Shown: positions 24,285 through 33,686 of the stretch, one piece after another | Layout: every line of letters begins with the position of its first letter | How positions within the stretch are numbered: the stretch's first letter is position 1 | NCBI RefSeq assembly: GCF_040112705.1 | Contig: NZ_CP157804.1 | Coordinates: 3,466,001 to 3,530,000, forward strand | Direction of reading: 5' to 3' | Source: Flagellimonas sp. MMG031 | GTDB taxonomy: Bacteria > Bacteroidota > Bacteroidia > Flavobacteriales > Flavobacteriaceae | Length of the DNA stretch: 64,000 nt | Translations under genes and position numbers: made by a program | Notes under the pieces: model-generated | Told to the model about the DNA's origin: nothing | The model's input: only the letters and a program-made list of their open reading frames with translations | Databases searched by the model: none

Positions 24285-25535
24285 ATGAATGTCGCCCAAA
24301 AAGTACTGATCTATTTTTTTATGTATGTCCTGGCATCGCTGTCCAATACATTATTTGCCCAATCAAAGGTAGATATTGACTGGAAAAAGGACCTTTCAAT
24401 ATATAAGTCTTCGTTGGAAGAAAGACATATTAACCTGTACCATTCGATTACGGAAGAAGAATTCGCAAAGGATTGGAACCGTATATATGATAGTGTAGCA
24501 GTCTTGAATGATTTCGATATCACGGTAAGATTGATGCGTTTAACACGTCGTATAAATGATGGCCATACGGCTGTATCCTCAAGGAATGTCCCCTTACATC
24601 GATTTCCTTTCGAAGCGGAATATATTGACAATCATTGGAGGGTGGTCAAAGCCAGTAAAGCGCATGAGGACCTATTGAAGTTTACCTTGGCAGGGATTGA
24701 TGGTGTTCCCATAGAAAAGATTGCGAGCAAAGTCGCCAAGACAGCACAATTTGTGGAAAACGAATACTCACAAGTCATAAGAACAGGAAGTTATATGAAT
24801 ATCAGTGAGTTGCTCTTCGCACTTGGCATTATCCAAAACCAGCAAAAGGCAGTCTTCACATTTGTAGACCCAAATAATAAGGAAGTAAAATTAACCTTGG
24901 AAGCTTTAGATGAAGCGGTTTACAACAAAACAACGGATTTTGTTCATGTAAGCGGTGGAGTGCCAGAAATCACAAAACCAAAAAACGCCAAATTTCCCTA
25001 TTTATGGTACGTGCCCATTGAAGGCACCAAGGCGGTCTATATCAATTTTGAAAGCTATCCAACCTTTGAGGAAATGCAAGGCTTTGGGGAAGAACTGGTG
25101 GGCTATATTTCGGCGAACCAGATAAAACAAGTGGTGATAGATATGCGCCACAATGGTGGCGGCGACCTGTATGTCGGGGTGGTTTTGGCCTATGCCCTGA
25201 ACCTCGCGGATTCCATAGACTGGGAAAACGGGGTGTTTGTATTGACAAGTAACCGAACTTTTTCTGCAGGAACGAGCAATGCGGCTCTGTTCAAACAATT
25301 ATTGAATGCAAAAATTGTGGGCCAGCCTACAGGTTCCAATCCAAATGGATACCAAGACATGGACAGTTTTATGCTTCCTGGCTCCAAATTGACCATCACC
25401 TATTCGAAAAGGCTTTTTCGTTTATCAAATCAAGAAAACACCGCTCTACAACCAGATATAATTATCAATCAACAAGAGCAACATTTCTTGGAGGGAACCG
25501 ATACGGTTTTAAAACAATTGATTGAACGGTTGTAA
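24285..25535 (+). CDS. S41 family (C-terminal processing protease-like) peptidase
   Basis: 416 aa with a signal peptide ending LFAQ. Residues about 75-85 hold RRINDGHT as in S41 tricorn/CTP-like enzymes. The catalytic core has VVIDMRHNGGGD, the nucleophile in RTFSAGTSNA, and GQPTGSNPNGY. There is no clear PDZ domain, so it belongs to the shorter S41 group. It is probably periplasmic and cuts peptides or lipoproteins; combined with the preceding serine hydrolase it suggests a cell-envelope or antibiotic-peptide task. Last gene of the island; no clear terminator was seen. Confidence 0.85.
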   Translation: MNVAQKVLIYFFMYVLASLSNTLFAQSKVDIDWKKDLSIYKSSLEERHINLYHSITEEEFAKDWNRIYDSVAVLNDFDITVRLMRLTRRINDGHTAVSSRNVPLHRFPFEAEYIDNHWRVVKASKAHEDLLKFTLAGIDGVPIEKIASKVAKTAQFVENEYSQVIRTGSYMNISELLFALGIIQNQQKAVFTFVDPNNKEVKLTLEALDEAVYNKTTDFVHVSGGVPEITKPKNAKFPYLWYVPIEGTKAVYINFESYPTFEEMQGFGEELVGYISANQIKQVVIDMRHNGGGDLYVGVVLAYALNLADSIDWENGVFVLTSNRTFSAGTSNAALFKQLLNAKIVGQPTGSNPNGYQDMDSFMLPGSKLTITYSKRLFRLSNQENTALQPDIIINQQEQHFLEGTDTVLKQLIERL

Positions 25536-25735
25536 CGGCATGGCAAACGGTATTTGCACCAAGTGAAACCATCATACAACCGATCTTGGTCAACTGCTTT
25601 TTTCTTCAAACATCAGGTCATTTGCATTTTGTAATAAAGATTATTTCTTTAAATTCAATGAATCCGAATATGGAAGTCATTGATTTATAAAGAATCACAT
25701 CATCAAATTCTCAAGAATATATCCAGGTATATTGA

Positions 25736-25774
25736 CGCTAAGGACGTGGAACCATCCTGCCGCGGTCACGAATA
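25736..25774. repeat. tRNA-Arg 3'-end repeat, copy 4 (right att-like site)
   Basis: Matches 16749-16787 at 38 of 39 positions (A to C at 25753). The tRNA-derived core is 25754-25774, ATCCTGCCGCGGTCACGAAT then A. It lies 200 bp after the last island gene and 19 bp before the stop of the next, minus-strand operon, marking the right boundary of the island. Confidence 0.85.
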
Positions 25775-25792
25775 TAGGTTCAGTCCCATCTG

Positions 25793-26233
25793 CTAATAGG
25801 TCAGCGTATTATACCCTCTTGCCTGCAACTGTAACATTCGAATGGAAGCTGTTTCCACGGGAATCAGGCCCGGAATAAGTTCGTCCGCGCTAACACCCAA
25901 TTTCGACATAGCGACGCTACATACGCTTACCCGCACCTTATCCTTATACTTTTGATACAAGGACTCCAGTTCAGAACCTTTCTTCAGCTGCAAGACGACC
26001 TTGCCCTTTACAACAATTTCATATTCGGTAATGGTCACACCGTTTGCTTTCAATGTATCGTACATAGACAAAACACCCCTAAAATGTCGCTCTTCGCTTA
26101 AAACAAAAGCATATTGGGTTGTTTTTTGAAGGTCGGATACCACCTCGGCACTCAATTGTTGCTGACCGGACACTTGATTCGTGGAAAAAACCAACATCAA
26201 AAGGAAAAATGAACAATGGCGTAAGTACTTCAT
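25793..26233 (-). CDS. Secreted DsrE-like protein
   Basis: 146 aa with signal peptide (residues 1-23, ending VSGQ). The C-terminal half (VSVCSVAMSKLGVSADELIP, VETASIRMLQLQARGYNTLTY) has the pattern of DsrE/DsrF-like sulfur-relay proteins, including one cysteine at the usual site (in VCSVAM). Its job in the periplasm is unknown. It is the last gene of the TonB receptor operon (TonB receptor, two DUF4249, 589-aa protein, this gene), 21 bp after its neighbour. Confidence 0.6.
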   Translation of the reverse strand: MKYLRHCSFFLLMLVFSTNQVSGQQQLSAEVVSDLQKTTQYAFVLSEERHFRGVLSMYDTLKANGVTITEYEIVVKGKVVLQLKKGSELESLYQKYKDKVRVSVCSVAMSKLGVSADELIPGLIPVETASIRMLQLQARGYNTLTY

Positions 26234-26254
26234 CGGATGATATATGAATTTAGG

Positions 26255-28024
26255 TTATTGGCTGTCATCTTGCACCAGAATGGTCTCATACACCGAAATC
26301 GGCTTTCCGTAGCTGGTGAATCCATCCAAAACTACGTCAAATTCCCCAGAAAGGTCCGAAGTGTAGAACTCAAACTGTACATCTGCATCAGTAAGCTCTA
26401 CCTGCGGCTCCCATAAGAGAATCCGTCTGTAGTCGGGGATATGATTTTGGTCGCTTCCTTCGACGCCGTAGCGTTGTTCAAAATAATTTTTTTGCGGCCG
26501 GGCCTTTTTTATGGGCACATTGATCCCATATTCTGGGGTGTACTCTTCAAAATAATTGCCCGCGATGGTCTTGACCGACATAATCCCTTGGTAATCCTTG
26601 CCCGCCATCACAAACTGATCGGGAACGGTACTGATGGATTCAATTTTACGGGCATCAAAGTTCTTTATCTTTTCATGGTCGGGAATATATACCCCATCGA
26701 TCAGCACAATGGCCGGGTAACTATTGGCCTCCTCGGTATACTTCTCAAAATCCTGTGCAATCCGGATATAATCACTGCCACTACTACTGTTCCTGTAGCC
26801 TGCTAAATTAAAGACTTCCACCAAGGTTTCCTGAAAGGTGGGGAAACGCGTGTAATCGTCCAAATAAATGGTATTGGGTATTCCCCCATCAAAAGGGTCT
26901 ACAGGGTCTCCCAAAAGAACGGAATCCGGTTTTGCAGAAAAGAACTGGTTTTCCAGTTGATTGTAAATACTGCGCTTTTTTATCGCTTCAATAGCACTGG
27001 ATGGTAAGCGAAAATCACCAAATACAAGTCCCGAAGCATCCAGATTCGGCAAGGTACCGAAGGATACCCGAACATCCTGCGTATGATCGGTGGGCTGGAT
27101 AATGGCCCTATCTTGCTTATAGTCCTTTCTCAGATAGGTGTAAAAGTTCCCCTGTGCATCGGTGGTGGCGAATTTGAGCAAGAAACCCTCACCCGGCACG
27201 GAAACCACTATTTTGGTATCGGGCAATGGGTTCCCCTGTGGGTCGGTCACCTTGCCGAACAAGAGTTCCCCGCGCTGCTCGGGCAGAAAAAGGCTGTCAC
27301 CCACCTTCTTGTCCAGCTCGCCCTTCACATCAAAATAGGAACGGGCATAGGAAATGGCGTTTTCGGCAGGTTTTGTTTTGATTTCGTCCTTTTTTTGGAT
27401 CTTTAAGGTATACGTTCCATGACCCAGCTTGGCCTTGTAGTTCACCAACTGTAAACTGACCTTTGTTCGGGTGCCCACCCTTTTTTCTGACAGTTTTATC
27501 TGCACCATGGAGGAATCCACAGGTCGTGTTGTTTCAATAACCCCCCTTTCCTCTTCCAAGGAAGTGGACATCAGTTGTGACTGGTCCTGTTGGTAGGGGT
27601 TGATGATGACCAGATCATCCTTGAAGACCTGTTCCAATCCGTTGTTCTTCATCCATTGGGTATACCCTAACAGTTTATAGTTTCCCGAAGGAACGTCGGT
27701 GTTGACAAAAAAGTCGCCGTGGGACAGGCCATTCTGCAACCGCACCTTTTGTTCCAGCACGTATTCCCCCTGCTGGTTGACCAAGGCCACGTAGCCTGTA
27801 AAGCTGATATCACTGGCCCGGTTGTTCTGCGCATTAAAACAATAAAAGGCATAATGTACATACTCTCCCGTAAACACGATGGGGCCCGTATGGTGCAGAT
27901 AGACCTTTTCCTGCGGCAGACTTTTGAGATTCTTTAATTCTTCCACACTGCCTATTACATATTGTGCCTTGACTTGAAAGGCCAAGGATGCGATAACCCA
28001 AAAAAGTATCCATTGTGTTTTCAT
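26255..28024 (-). CDS. Secreted MG2/carboxypeptidase-regulatory-like protein with plug-like segment
   Basis: 589 aa with signal peptide ending VKAQ. Residues about 35-140 (LPQEKVYLHHTGPIVFTGE, VPSGNYKLLGYTQWM) resemble MG2-type beta-sandwiches; residues 255-300 (LFGKVTDPQGNPLPDTKIVV) are a carboxypeptidase-D regulatory-like domain; residues 430-490 (YPAIVLIDGVYIPDHEKIKN, ARKIESISTVPDQFV) resemble a TonB plug segment. Such proteins accompany DUF4249/TonB-receptor loci in Bacteroidota. Probable role: outer-membrane accessory protein of the import complex. It starts 10 bp after the second DUF4249 gene ends. Confidence 0.7.
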   Translation of the reverse strand: MKTQWILFWVIASLAFQVKAQYVIGSVEELKNLKSLPQEKVYLHHTGPIVFTGEYVHYAFYCFNAQNNRASDISFTGYVALVNQQGEYVLEQKVRLQNGLSHGDFFVNTDVPSGNYKLLGYTQWMKNNGLEQVFKDDLVIINPYQQDQSQLMSTSLEEERGVIETTRPVDSSMVQIKLSEKRVGTRTKVSLQLVNYKAKLGHGTYTLKIQKKDEIKTKPAENAISYARSYFDVKGELDKKVGDSLFLPEQRGELLFGKVTDPQGNPLPDTKIVVSVPGEGFLLKFATTDAQGNFYTYLRKDYKQDRAIIQPTDHTQDVRVSFGTLPNLDASGLVFGDFRLPSSAIEAIKKRSIYNQLENQFFSAKPDSVLLGDPVDPFDGGIPNTIYLDDYTRFPTFQETLVEVFNLAGYRNSSSGSDYIRIAQDFEKYTEEANSYPAIVLIDGVYIPDHEKIKNFDARKIESISTVPDQFVMAGKDYQGIMSVKTIAGNYFEEYTPEYGINVPIKKARPQKNYFEQRYGVEGSDQNHIPDYRRILLWEPQVELTDADVQFEFYTSDLSGEFDVVLDGFTSYGKPISVYETILVQDDSQ

Positions 28025-28034
28025 AAACTGCTTT

Positions 28035-29393
28035 TTAATCCACCCAGAAATCGGGTTTTACATTGGATCCCACCACATTGCAATCCCCGCATATGGTTGG
28101 AACCACCAAATATGGACCTTCGCATTCACCTGGAGGGTTGCTATTTGCTTCATAATACTCTACCAGACCAAGTTGAACACCTTCAATCAATGGTCTCGCA
28201 CAACCTCCAAATGGTGGTGGTGGTCCGTCCCTTTCAGGGTTACCAAGAATTGGGGCAACCGAATTTTCACAATTGATATCACCGAAATACGGGGGAAGTG
28301 GTTCATCTGGAAACAAATCTTCAAAGTTGAAATATAGCCGTTGACTTACCGCTGTGCTAACTTCAAAAAAACCAATAACCTCTGTATCACCATTGGCACT
28401 ATACACATTTCCTTCCAAACTACCTGGCTGTACCTGACTAAAAAGGGATTCACTTTGTGAAAATGCAACTAACCTCTCATAAAAATCAAAAGCTTGTCTG
28501 GAAACTCCCCTTTGTTTGACAAGAATACTATATCGATGGGATATGATTGGATTGTCAACACCAATAAAGCGGACCATGGTCCTTTCCGCTCTATTTCCAT
28601 TGAACCTATTGGCGTTCAGCAAAACCTCTCCAGCCGAGAGATCGGTCCTGTAACACACTTGCTCTTCCCGAGCACGGGGCACCAATCGCACGTCAGGATA
28701 TAAAATCTCTTGTACATTACCGTCATCATCAAAAATAAACTCCGTTTCATCCCTAATAATCTCAAATTCGAATGGTGTCCAATAAGGCGCTATAATCTTA
28801 TAGGTTTCTTCGTAGGCAAAGCGGAACAGCTTGTCGCTATCGGAAGGGAAATTAGAATCCACAAAAATACCGACGCCTTCGAGTCCAGAGTCGCTGACCA
28901 TTCGCTCGGCATACAAGTTTTCTATTGTAGATGTCCTAGGAAGTACCACAGCATCGGACACGTATTCTTCCCCGTTAGAAGTGGACACGAACAATTGGTA
29001 GGAAACATTGGGCATTGCCGCGAACGACACCAAGGATTCGTAGGTGCCGTCTTCGGTTTCTTCAAAGCCGTAAACCGCACCATTGCCTGCACGAATTTCA
29101 ACGGTAGCATTACTTTCAAATTCAGGACCAAGACCGCGCGGTATTATAATTGGCGCGTTTACGTTAAAAAGTCGTTCTTCTTCCACATTAACCGTACTAT
29201 CGCTTATCACTCGTTGCATCCGGCTCAAGAAAATCCGTTGTGTTCCTTCTATGTCAGTAATGTTGGCTTCCACCACTAATGCACCAAATAAACTCGTATC
29301 GGAACGAATTTCAGAAGCTACATCAAAAGGTTCCACGCAAGCAACCACCAAAGAACTTAAAGCAACAGCAAATATGTGAGCCTTATTGTTCAT
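28035..29393 (-). CDS. DUF4249 lipoprotein (second copy)
   Basis: 452 aa. SPII signal with Cys19 in VVAC. DUF4249 features: FGALVVEANITDIEGTQRIF with RMQRV, GNGAVYGFEETEDGTYES, and the conserved end CGDCNVVGSNVKPDFWVD. DUF4249 proteins are encoded next to TonB-dependent receptors and are thought of as surface-lipoprotein partners; their ligand is unknown. It overlaps the preceding DUF4249 gene by 4 nt (ATGA) and is a diverged duplicate of it. Confidence 0.87.
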   Translation of the reverse strand: MNNKAHIFAVALSSLVVACVEPFDVASEIRSDTSLFGALVVEANITDIEGTQRIFLSRMQRVISDSTVNVEEERLFNVNAPIIIPRGLGPEFESNATVEIRAGNGAVYGFEETEDGTYESLVSFAAMPNVSYQLFVSTSNGEEYVSDAVVLPRTSTIENLYAERMVSDSGLEGVGIFVDSNFPSDSDKLFRFAYEETYKIIAPYWTPFEFEIIRDETEFIFDDDGNVQEILYPDVRLVPRAREEQVCYRTDLSAGEVLLNANRFNGNRAERTMVRFIGVDNPIISHRYSILVKQRGVSRQAFDFYERLVAFSQSESLFSQVQPGSLEGNVYSANGDTEVIGFFEVSTAVSQRLYFNFEDLFPDEPLPPYFGDINCENSVAPILGNPERDGPPPPFGGCARPLIEGVQLGLVEYYEANSNPPGECEGPYLVVPTICGDCNVVGSNVKPDFWVD

Positions 29394-30724
29394 CCTTCAA
29401 TCCAAAAATCGGGTTCAACATTACTGCCCAACAGTGTGCAGTCACCGCATATCCTTGGCACCACTACATAATCGCTGGGACAGGACGCTAGGGGCACTAA
29501 GGCTTGATCATAGGTTGAAAAATAACTAATGGTTCCCAAATCCACTCTTTCTATAATGGAAAGCGGACATGGATTGGGCCCTGGATTTTGGCTACAATAG
29601 GAAGGATGTGACTCCGGTGGGGATTGATAAACACAATTGAACGGAAATTCCGGAAGCTCATCGTTTGGGAAAAAATCTTCAAAATTAAAGAACAACCGCT
29701 GGTTCGATACCCCAACGGCACTTACATAGCCCAAGACATTCTCGGTGGTCCCGTCCTTTCGGAACACATTGGCATAAATGGCCCCGGGCTGTACCTGGGA
29801 AAATATATTTTCCGATTGTGAAAAATTGTTCAGATTGGAGTATAAGGAAAAGGCATCGGCAGATTGTACCTGCTGCTGCACCAGAATACTGTAACGTTCC
29901 GAAATAATGAAATTATCCTTCCCGATAAAACGGACCATATGTTTGGATATATCACCTCCTGGATTGCCAGCAGTACTCAACTGTATAATGGTATTGGACG
30001 CAACGGTATTGTAGCACACCCTATTTTCCACTTCTTTGGGTACGACGGACAGATTATAAGTGGGACTCGGCAATGCACACGGGTCATAATCCGTCAACCT
30101 GAACTCGTTAGCCGACCAAAGTGGTGATACGATTTTATAGGTTTCCTCATAAGCGTACCTGTAAAACTGGGTATCGCCTTCTCGGGGTTCACTGTCCACA
30201 TAAATGGCAATGCCCTCTTCCCCGTTGTCATTGGTGGCCCTTTCCGCATATAGATTGGTCAATTCTGACCTCCCTGGAACCGTAATAGGGTCCGATGCAT
30301 ACTCGTTTCCATTTCGGGTTATAATTTCTAAGGTATAATTGGTCCCCAATTGCAGCGCAAAAGCTTGGTCGGACTGGTACAGGCCCGCTTCACTCTCAAA
30401 AAAATCATATTCCGTTCCATCATCGCCGAAAAGGCGTACCGTGGCCCCGCTTTCCGCATCCACAGAATCTCTGGGGCCCCTGCCAAGAGGAACATTCGGG
30501 TTGTAAATCGTATCCGTCTCCAAATCCAAGCGTTGGCTGCTCCTGCTCAGAAATACTTTTTGGTTGATGACCTCATCGGTAAGAACAGCCTCTATAACCA
30601 GAGGAGGTGCCTCCTCATCATTGCCCAAGGACTCGATCTCCAATTCGTCCACACAGGCACCCAAAAGCAGCAAAGGAACCCAGCTCAACATGATTCGATA
30701 TATGATCTTAGCGCGATTCATCAA
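29390..30724 (-). CDS. DUF4249 lipoprotein (first copy)
   Basis: 444 aa. SPII signal with Cys24 in LGAC. It shares with the next gene the order PPLVIEAVLTDEVINQKVFL, SGATVRLFGDDGTEYDFFES, the NLYAERA/NDNGEEGIAIYVDS region and the terminal CGDCTLLGSNVEPDFWIEG. It overlaps the TonB receptor gene by 4 nt and the second DUF4249 gene by 4 nt, so all three are translationally coupled. Likely a surface lipoprotein of the same receptor complex. The duplication suggests a heteromeric or a two-ligand arrangement. Confidence 0.87.
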   Translation of the reverse strand: MMNRAKIIYRIMLSWVPLLLLGACVDELEIESLGNDEEAPPLVIEAVLTDEVINQKVFLSRSSQRLDLETDTIYNPNVPLGRGPRDSVDAESGATVRLFGDDGTEYDFFESEAGLYQSDQAFALQLGTNYTLEIITRNGNEYASDPITVPGRSELTNLYAERATNDNGEEGIAIYVDSEPREGDTQFYRYAYEETYKIVSPLWSANEFRLTDYDPCALPSPTYNLSVVPKEVENRVCYNTVASNTIIQLSTAGNPGGDISKHMVRFIGKDNFIISERYSILVQQQVQSADAFSLYSNLNNFSQSENIFSQVQPGAIYANVFRKDGTTENVLGYVSAVGVSNQRLFFNFEDFFPNDELPEFPFNCVYQSPPESHPSYCSQNPGPNPCPLSIIERVDLGTISYFSTYDQALVPLASCPSDYVVVPRICGDCTLLGSNVEPDFWIEG

Positions 30725-33513
30725 AACTTGAAATTATAGGTTATGGAGGGAATGGGCATTGCAAAAATGGAGCTTTGCAGGGCCTTTACCTCCCCGTTTT
30801 CGGTCACAAAGAATACCGAATACGGATTGTTCCGGCCCAAAACGTTGTATACCTGTATGGTGATGAAACTGTGGGCCAGCTTGTTCTTTTTATGGTTGCC
30901 CTCTATATTGATGCCCAGGTCCAAACGGTAGTAATCGGGTATCCTGAAGGCATTCCGATCGCTGAAAGCCACAAAGTCCGCATTGTTGAACCTAAAGGTT
31001 CCCACCGGAAAGGTCACCGGACGCCCGGTCTGATAGGCAAAGTTCATCGAAACGCTGTACCTCCGGGTAAACTTATAGTTGGCGATGACGCTCAGGTCGT
31101 GGGGCTTGTCAAAATTGGACGGGAAAAACTCCCCATCATTGATGCGCTCCTCCGGGGTACTGCCATCGAACCGATATTTGGAACGGGAGTAGGTATAGCT
31201 GAGCCACCCATTGAAATCACCTCGGTTCTTCCGCAACAGGAATTCTACACCGTAGGCTTTCCCCTGGCCTTGGAGCACCTCGGTCTCCACATTCTCGTTC
31301 AGCAAAAGGTCGGCTCCCGTTTTAAAGTCCAGCACATCCTCCATACGCTTGTAGTATCCCTCCAAGCTGAGTTCGTACATATTGTCGTTGAAGTTCTTGA
31401 AGAATCCCAAGGTGGCCTGATATCCCCTTTGGGGCGCTATGTTCAGGTCCGATAGTTTCCAGGTATCGATGGGCGAAACCGTGGTATTGTTGGAGAGCGT
31501 GTGTATAAACTGATAGGAATTGTTGAAACTCGTCTTCACCGAAAAATCGTCGGTGATCAAATACCGTGCGGAAAACCGTGCCTCTGGGCCGCCATAGGTT
31601 TCGATAAATTCTCCGGAGCCATAGGATATGGTGTCCTGTACGGTCGACCGGTTTCTTGGGGCGCCATCCTGATAGGTGTTTTGCGTTCCTTCGCCCAGTG
31701 CGGCGTAAAAGGCATAGCGTACCCCGACGTTGAACAGCAACCTTTCCGATGCCCGGAACTCGTCCCCAATAAAGAGTGCGCCCTCCAAGGCCTGCTCTCT
31801 GTCTATGGAAACAGGGGCGATATTGGAATTCTCCCCTGTTGGCCTTACATCGCCCGGCAGTGAGGAATAAAATTTTGCTGAAAGGCCGTAATCCAAGGTA
31901 TGGGCATTGTTCAATCGGGTGTTCAGTTTGTACTTGAGCTCGGATTCGTTGATGGTATAGTCCAGCTCAAAGTTGCCGTTCCCTTCGCCTTCGTAGTCGA
32001 TCCCAAAATTATAGCTGCTAAAGCTTCCCGTCAGCACCCCGGTGGTGTTCTGGTTGAGCTTGTGCGCCCAGCGGAGCGAGCCCAATCGGTTACTATAATT
32101 GTACAGGGAATCGGAAGTGATGCTGAAATTGTCCCGGCTGTAGTAGGCTGTCCCCCTGATCTCGCTGTTCTCGTTAAACTTATGGTGGTATTTAACGATA
32201 CCGTCAAAGAACGAAGCTTCGCTGTTACTCAGGGACTCTTCGTCCAAGGACCTCAATATCCAATCGGCATACACGCCCCTGCCTCCTATCACGAGGGAAG
32301 AGACGTCCTTTTTTAATGGGATTTCCAGGGCCAGGTTTCCGGTCACGGGCCCAATGGAGCCCTCCCCTGATATTTTTTCGGTGTTCCCGTTCTTGGTCTC
32401 GATGTCCAGCACGGAGGAAAGCCTTCCCCCGAACTCCATGGGCGCGGCGCCCTTGTAGATGTTCACCTTTTCGGTGGTGAACGGATTGAGTGCCTGGAAA
32501 ATGCCAAAAAAATGGGTGGGATTGTACAGCACCGCATCGTCCAGCAGCACCAGGTTCTGATCGGTCTTGCCCCCTCTTACGTTCAGGCCCGTGGCCCCCT
32601 CGCCGGCCGATGATATGCCGGGAAGTGCCTTGGCCACTTCCAGAATGTTTCTTTCCCCGAGCACCAAAGGAATGTCCTTGGCTTCTTCGGAGTTGATTTC
32701 CTCGCTGCCCGAAATGGCATCCTCCACGTTGCTCACCGCATCGGCCTCTACCACCACCTCTTCCAACTGTTCCAAACTTTCCTGTAGCACAAAATCCAAG
32801 GTGCCATCGTTGTACATGATCACCTCGCGCTCCGAATCCTGGATTCCCATGGCACTGGTAGAGACCAAATTGTATCCTGCGGGAAGTTCCAGTTCATAGG
32901 CCCCACGTTCATCGGTCACGGCCACACGTCCGCCGCTCCTTATGGCAAGGTCCGGAATGGGCGCACCATTTTCCGCATTGAGCACACGGCCCGATAAGCT
33001 GTAGCTCGACCTCAGGTCCTGTTCGTCAGCACGTCCCACACGGGCAACGGGCAATTGTTGTTGCCGTTGTACAACTTCATCCTGAAAAAAGGTCGGGGGC
33101 GGAAGGTTGCCCCGGGTCTCGGCGGTCTGGGACTGTAAAATGGTATCGCTCTGTTGATAGAAACTAATGGGCAGTTCATCATAAATGATGGTATTTTGCA
33201 ACAGGAACACCCGTTTTTCTTCTTCCAAGATGTAATAGTTCAATGAGGTATCGGATAAAAGGGTGTCCAAAATCTCGGATAGGGAAGCGTTGGGTATATT
33301 TTCCGGCAGTTCCAACCCATCGATCCAATCTTGGAGATAGAAAAAGGTATATCCTGATTTTTCCTGTAATTCTTGGAAGAACTCCTGAGGGTTTTGGGTT
33401 TCCTGCGAAACACTGATCTCCGTGTTTTGGGAAAACATCAATTGTGCCATCAAGAAAATGGCAAACCAACTTCCCTTTTTAAAAAAAGAGTACAATTTGA
33501 TACGAAGTCCCAA
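30721..33513 (-). CDS. TonB-dependent receptor with STN and CPD-like domains
   Basis: 930 aa. A signal peptide (to MFSQ, about residue 29) precedes a secretin/TonB N-terminal (STN) domain at roughly 35-110, a carboxypeptidase-D-like beta-sandwich at about 170-250 (YSLSGRVLNAENGAPIPDLA), a plug (NILEVAKALPGISSAGEGAT, then LNVRGG and NLVLLDDAVLYNPTHFFGIF) and a 22-strand-type barrel ending SITYNFKF. It imports an unknown ligand at the outer membrane using TonB energy. An STN domain usually signals to a FecR anti-sigma factor, yet no fecR or ECF sigma gene is next to it. First gene of a five-gene operon. Confidence 0.9.
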   Translation of the reverse strand: MGLRIKLYSFFKKGSWFAIFLMAQLMFSQNTEISVSQETQNPQEFFQELQEKSGYTFFYLQDWIDGLELPENIPNASLSEILDTLLSDTSLNYYILEEEKRVFLLQNTIIYDELPISFYQQSDTILQSQTAETRGNLPPPTFFQDEVVQRQQQLPVARVGRADEQDLRSSYSLSGRVLNAENGAPIPDLAIRSGGRVAVTDERGAYELELPAGYNLVSTSAMGIQDSEREVIMYNDGTLDFVLQESLEQLEEVVVEADAVSNVEDAISGSEEINSEEAKDIPLVLGERNILEVAKALPGISSAGEGATGLNVRGGKTDQNLVLLDDAVLYNPTHFFGIFQALNPFTTEKVNIYKGAAPMEFGGRLSSVLDIETKNGNTEKISGEGSIGPVTGNLALEIPLKKDVSSLVIGGRGVYADWILRSLDEESLSNSEASFFDGIVKYHHKFNENSEIRGTAYYSRDNFSITSDSLYNYSNRLGSLRWAHKLNQNTTGVLTGSFSSYNFGIDYEGEGNGNFELDYTINESELKYKLNTRLNNAHTLDYGLSAKFYSSLPGDVRPTGENSNIAPVSIDREQALEGALFIGDEFRASERLLFNVGVRYAFYAALGEGTQNTYQDGAPRNRSTVQDTISYGSGEFIETYGGPEARFSARYLITDDFSVKTSFNNSYQFIHTLSNNTTVSPIDTWKLSDLNIAPQRGYQATLGFFKNFNDNMYELSLEGYYKRMEDVLDFKTGADLLLNENVETEVLQGQGKAYGVEFLLRKNRGDFNGWLSYTYSRSKYRFDGSTPEERINDGEFFPSNFDKPHDLSVIANYKFTRRYSVSMNFAYQTGRPVTFPVGTFRFNNADFVAFSDRNAFRIPDYYRLDLGINIEGNHKKNKLAHSFITIQVYNVLGRNNPYSVFFVTENGEVKALQSSIFAMPIPSITYNFKF

Positions 33514-33686
33514 AGAATTATCGAATTAGCTTTGATGAATTTAAAAATAAATCAATAAGTTGTTTAATTTAGTTTAGAAAAAATCGAGGATTTCTTTAAA
33601 AAATTGAATTTACACACCTTTTAGACCAAATAATTTAGAATTTTATCAAATAGCGCTACTACATATAGCACCAATCAACCCAACCT

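Larger units (their letters stand above)
16673..25774. mobile_element. Putative 9-kb genomic island inserted at tRNA-Arg
   Basis: The 3' end of tRNA-Arg is repeated at 16766-16790 and 16880-16896 at the left side and at 25754-25774 at the right side. The best pair (16749-16787 and 25736-25774) matches at 38 of 39 positions and extends upstream of the tRNA-derived part. The enclosed genes are accessory in kind: a one-component regulator, two serine hydrolases, an acetyltransferase, a protease, a membrane protein and an unknown outer-membrane protein. No intact integrase is present, so it is either immobile or mobilised in trans. Ends are inferred from the repeats. Confidence 0.6.

Noticed and set aside
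25002-25298. Minus-strand frames inside the S41 protease gene
   Set aside because: Shadows of the coding strand; no start context or recognisable domain.
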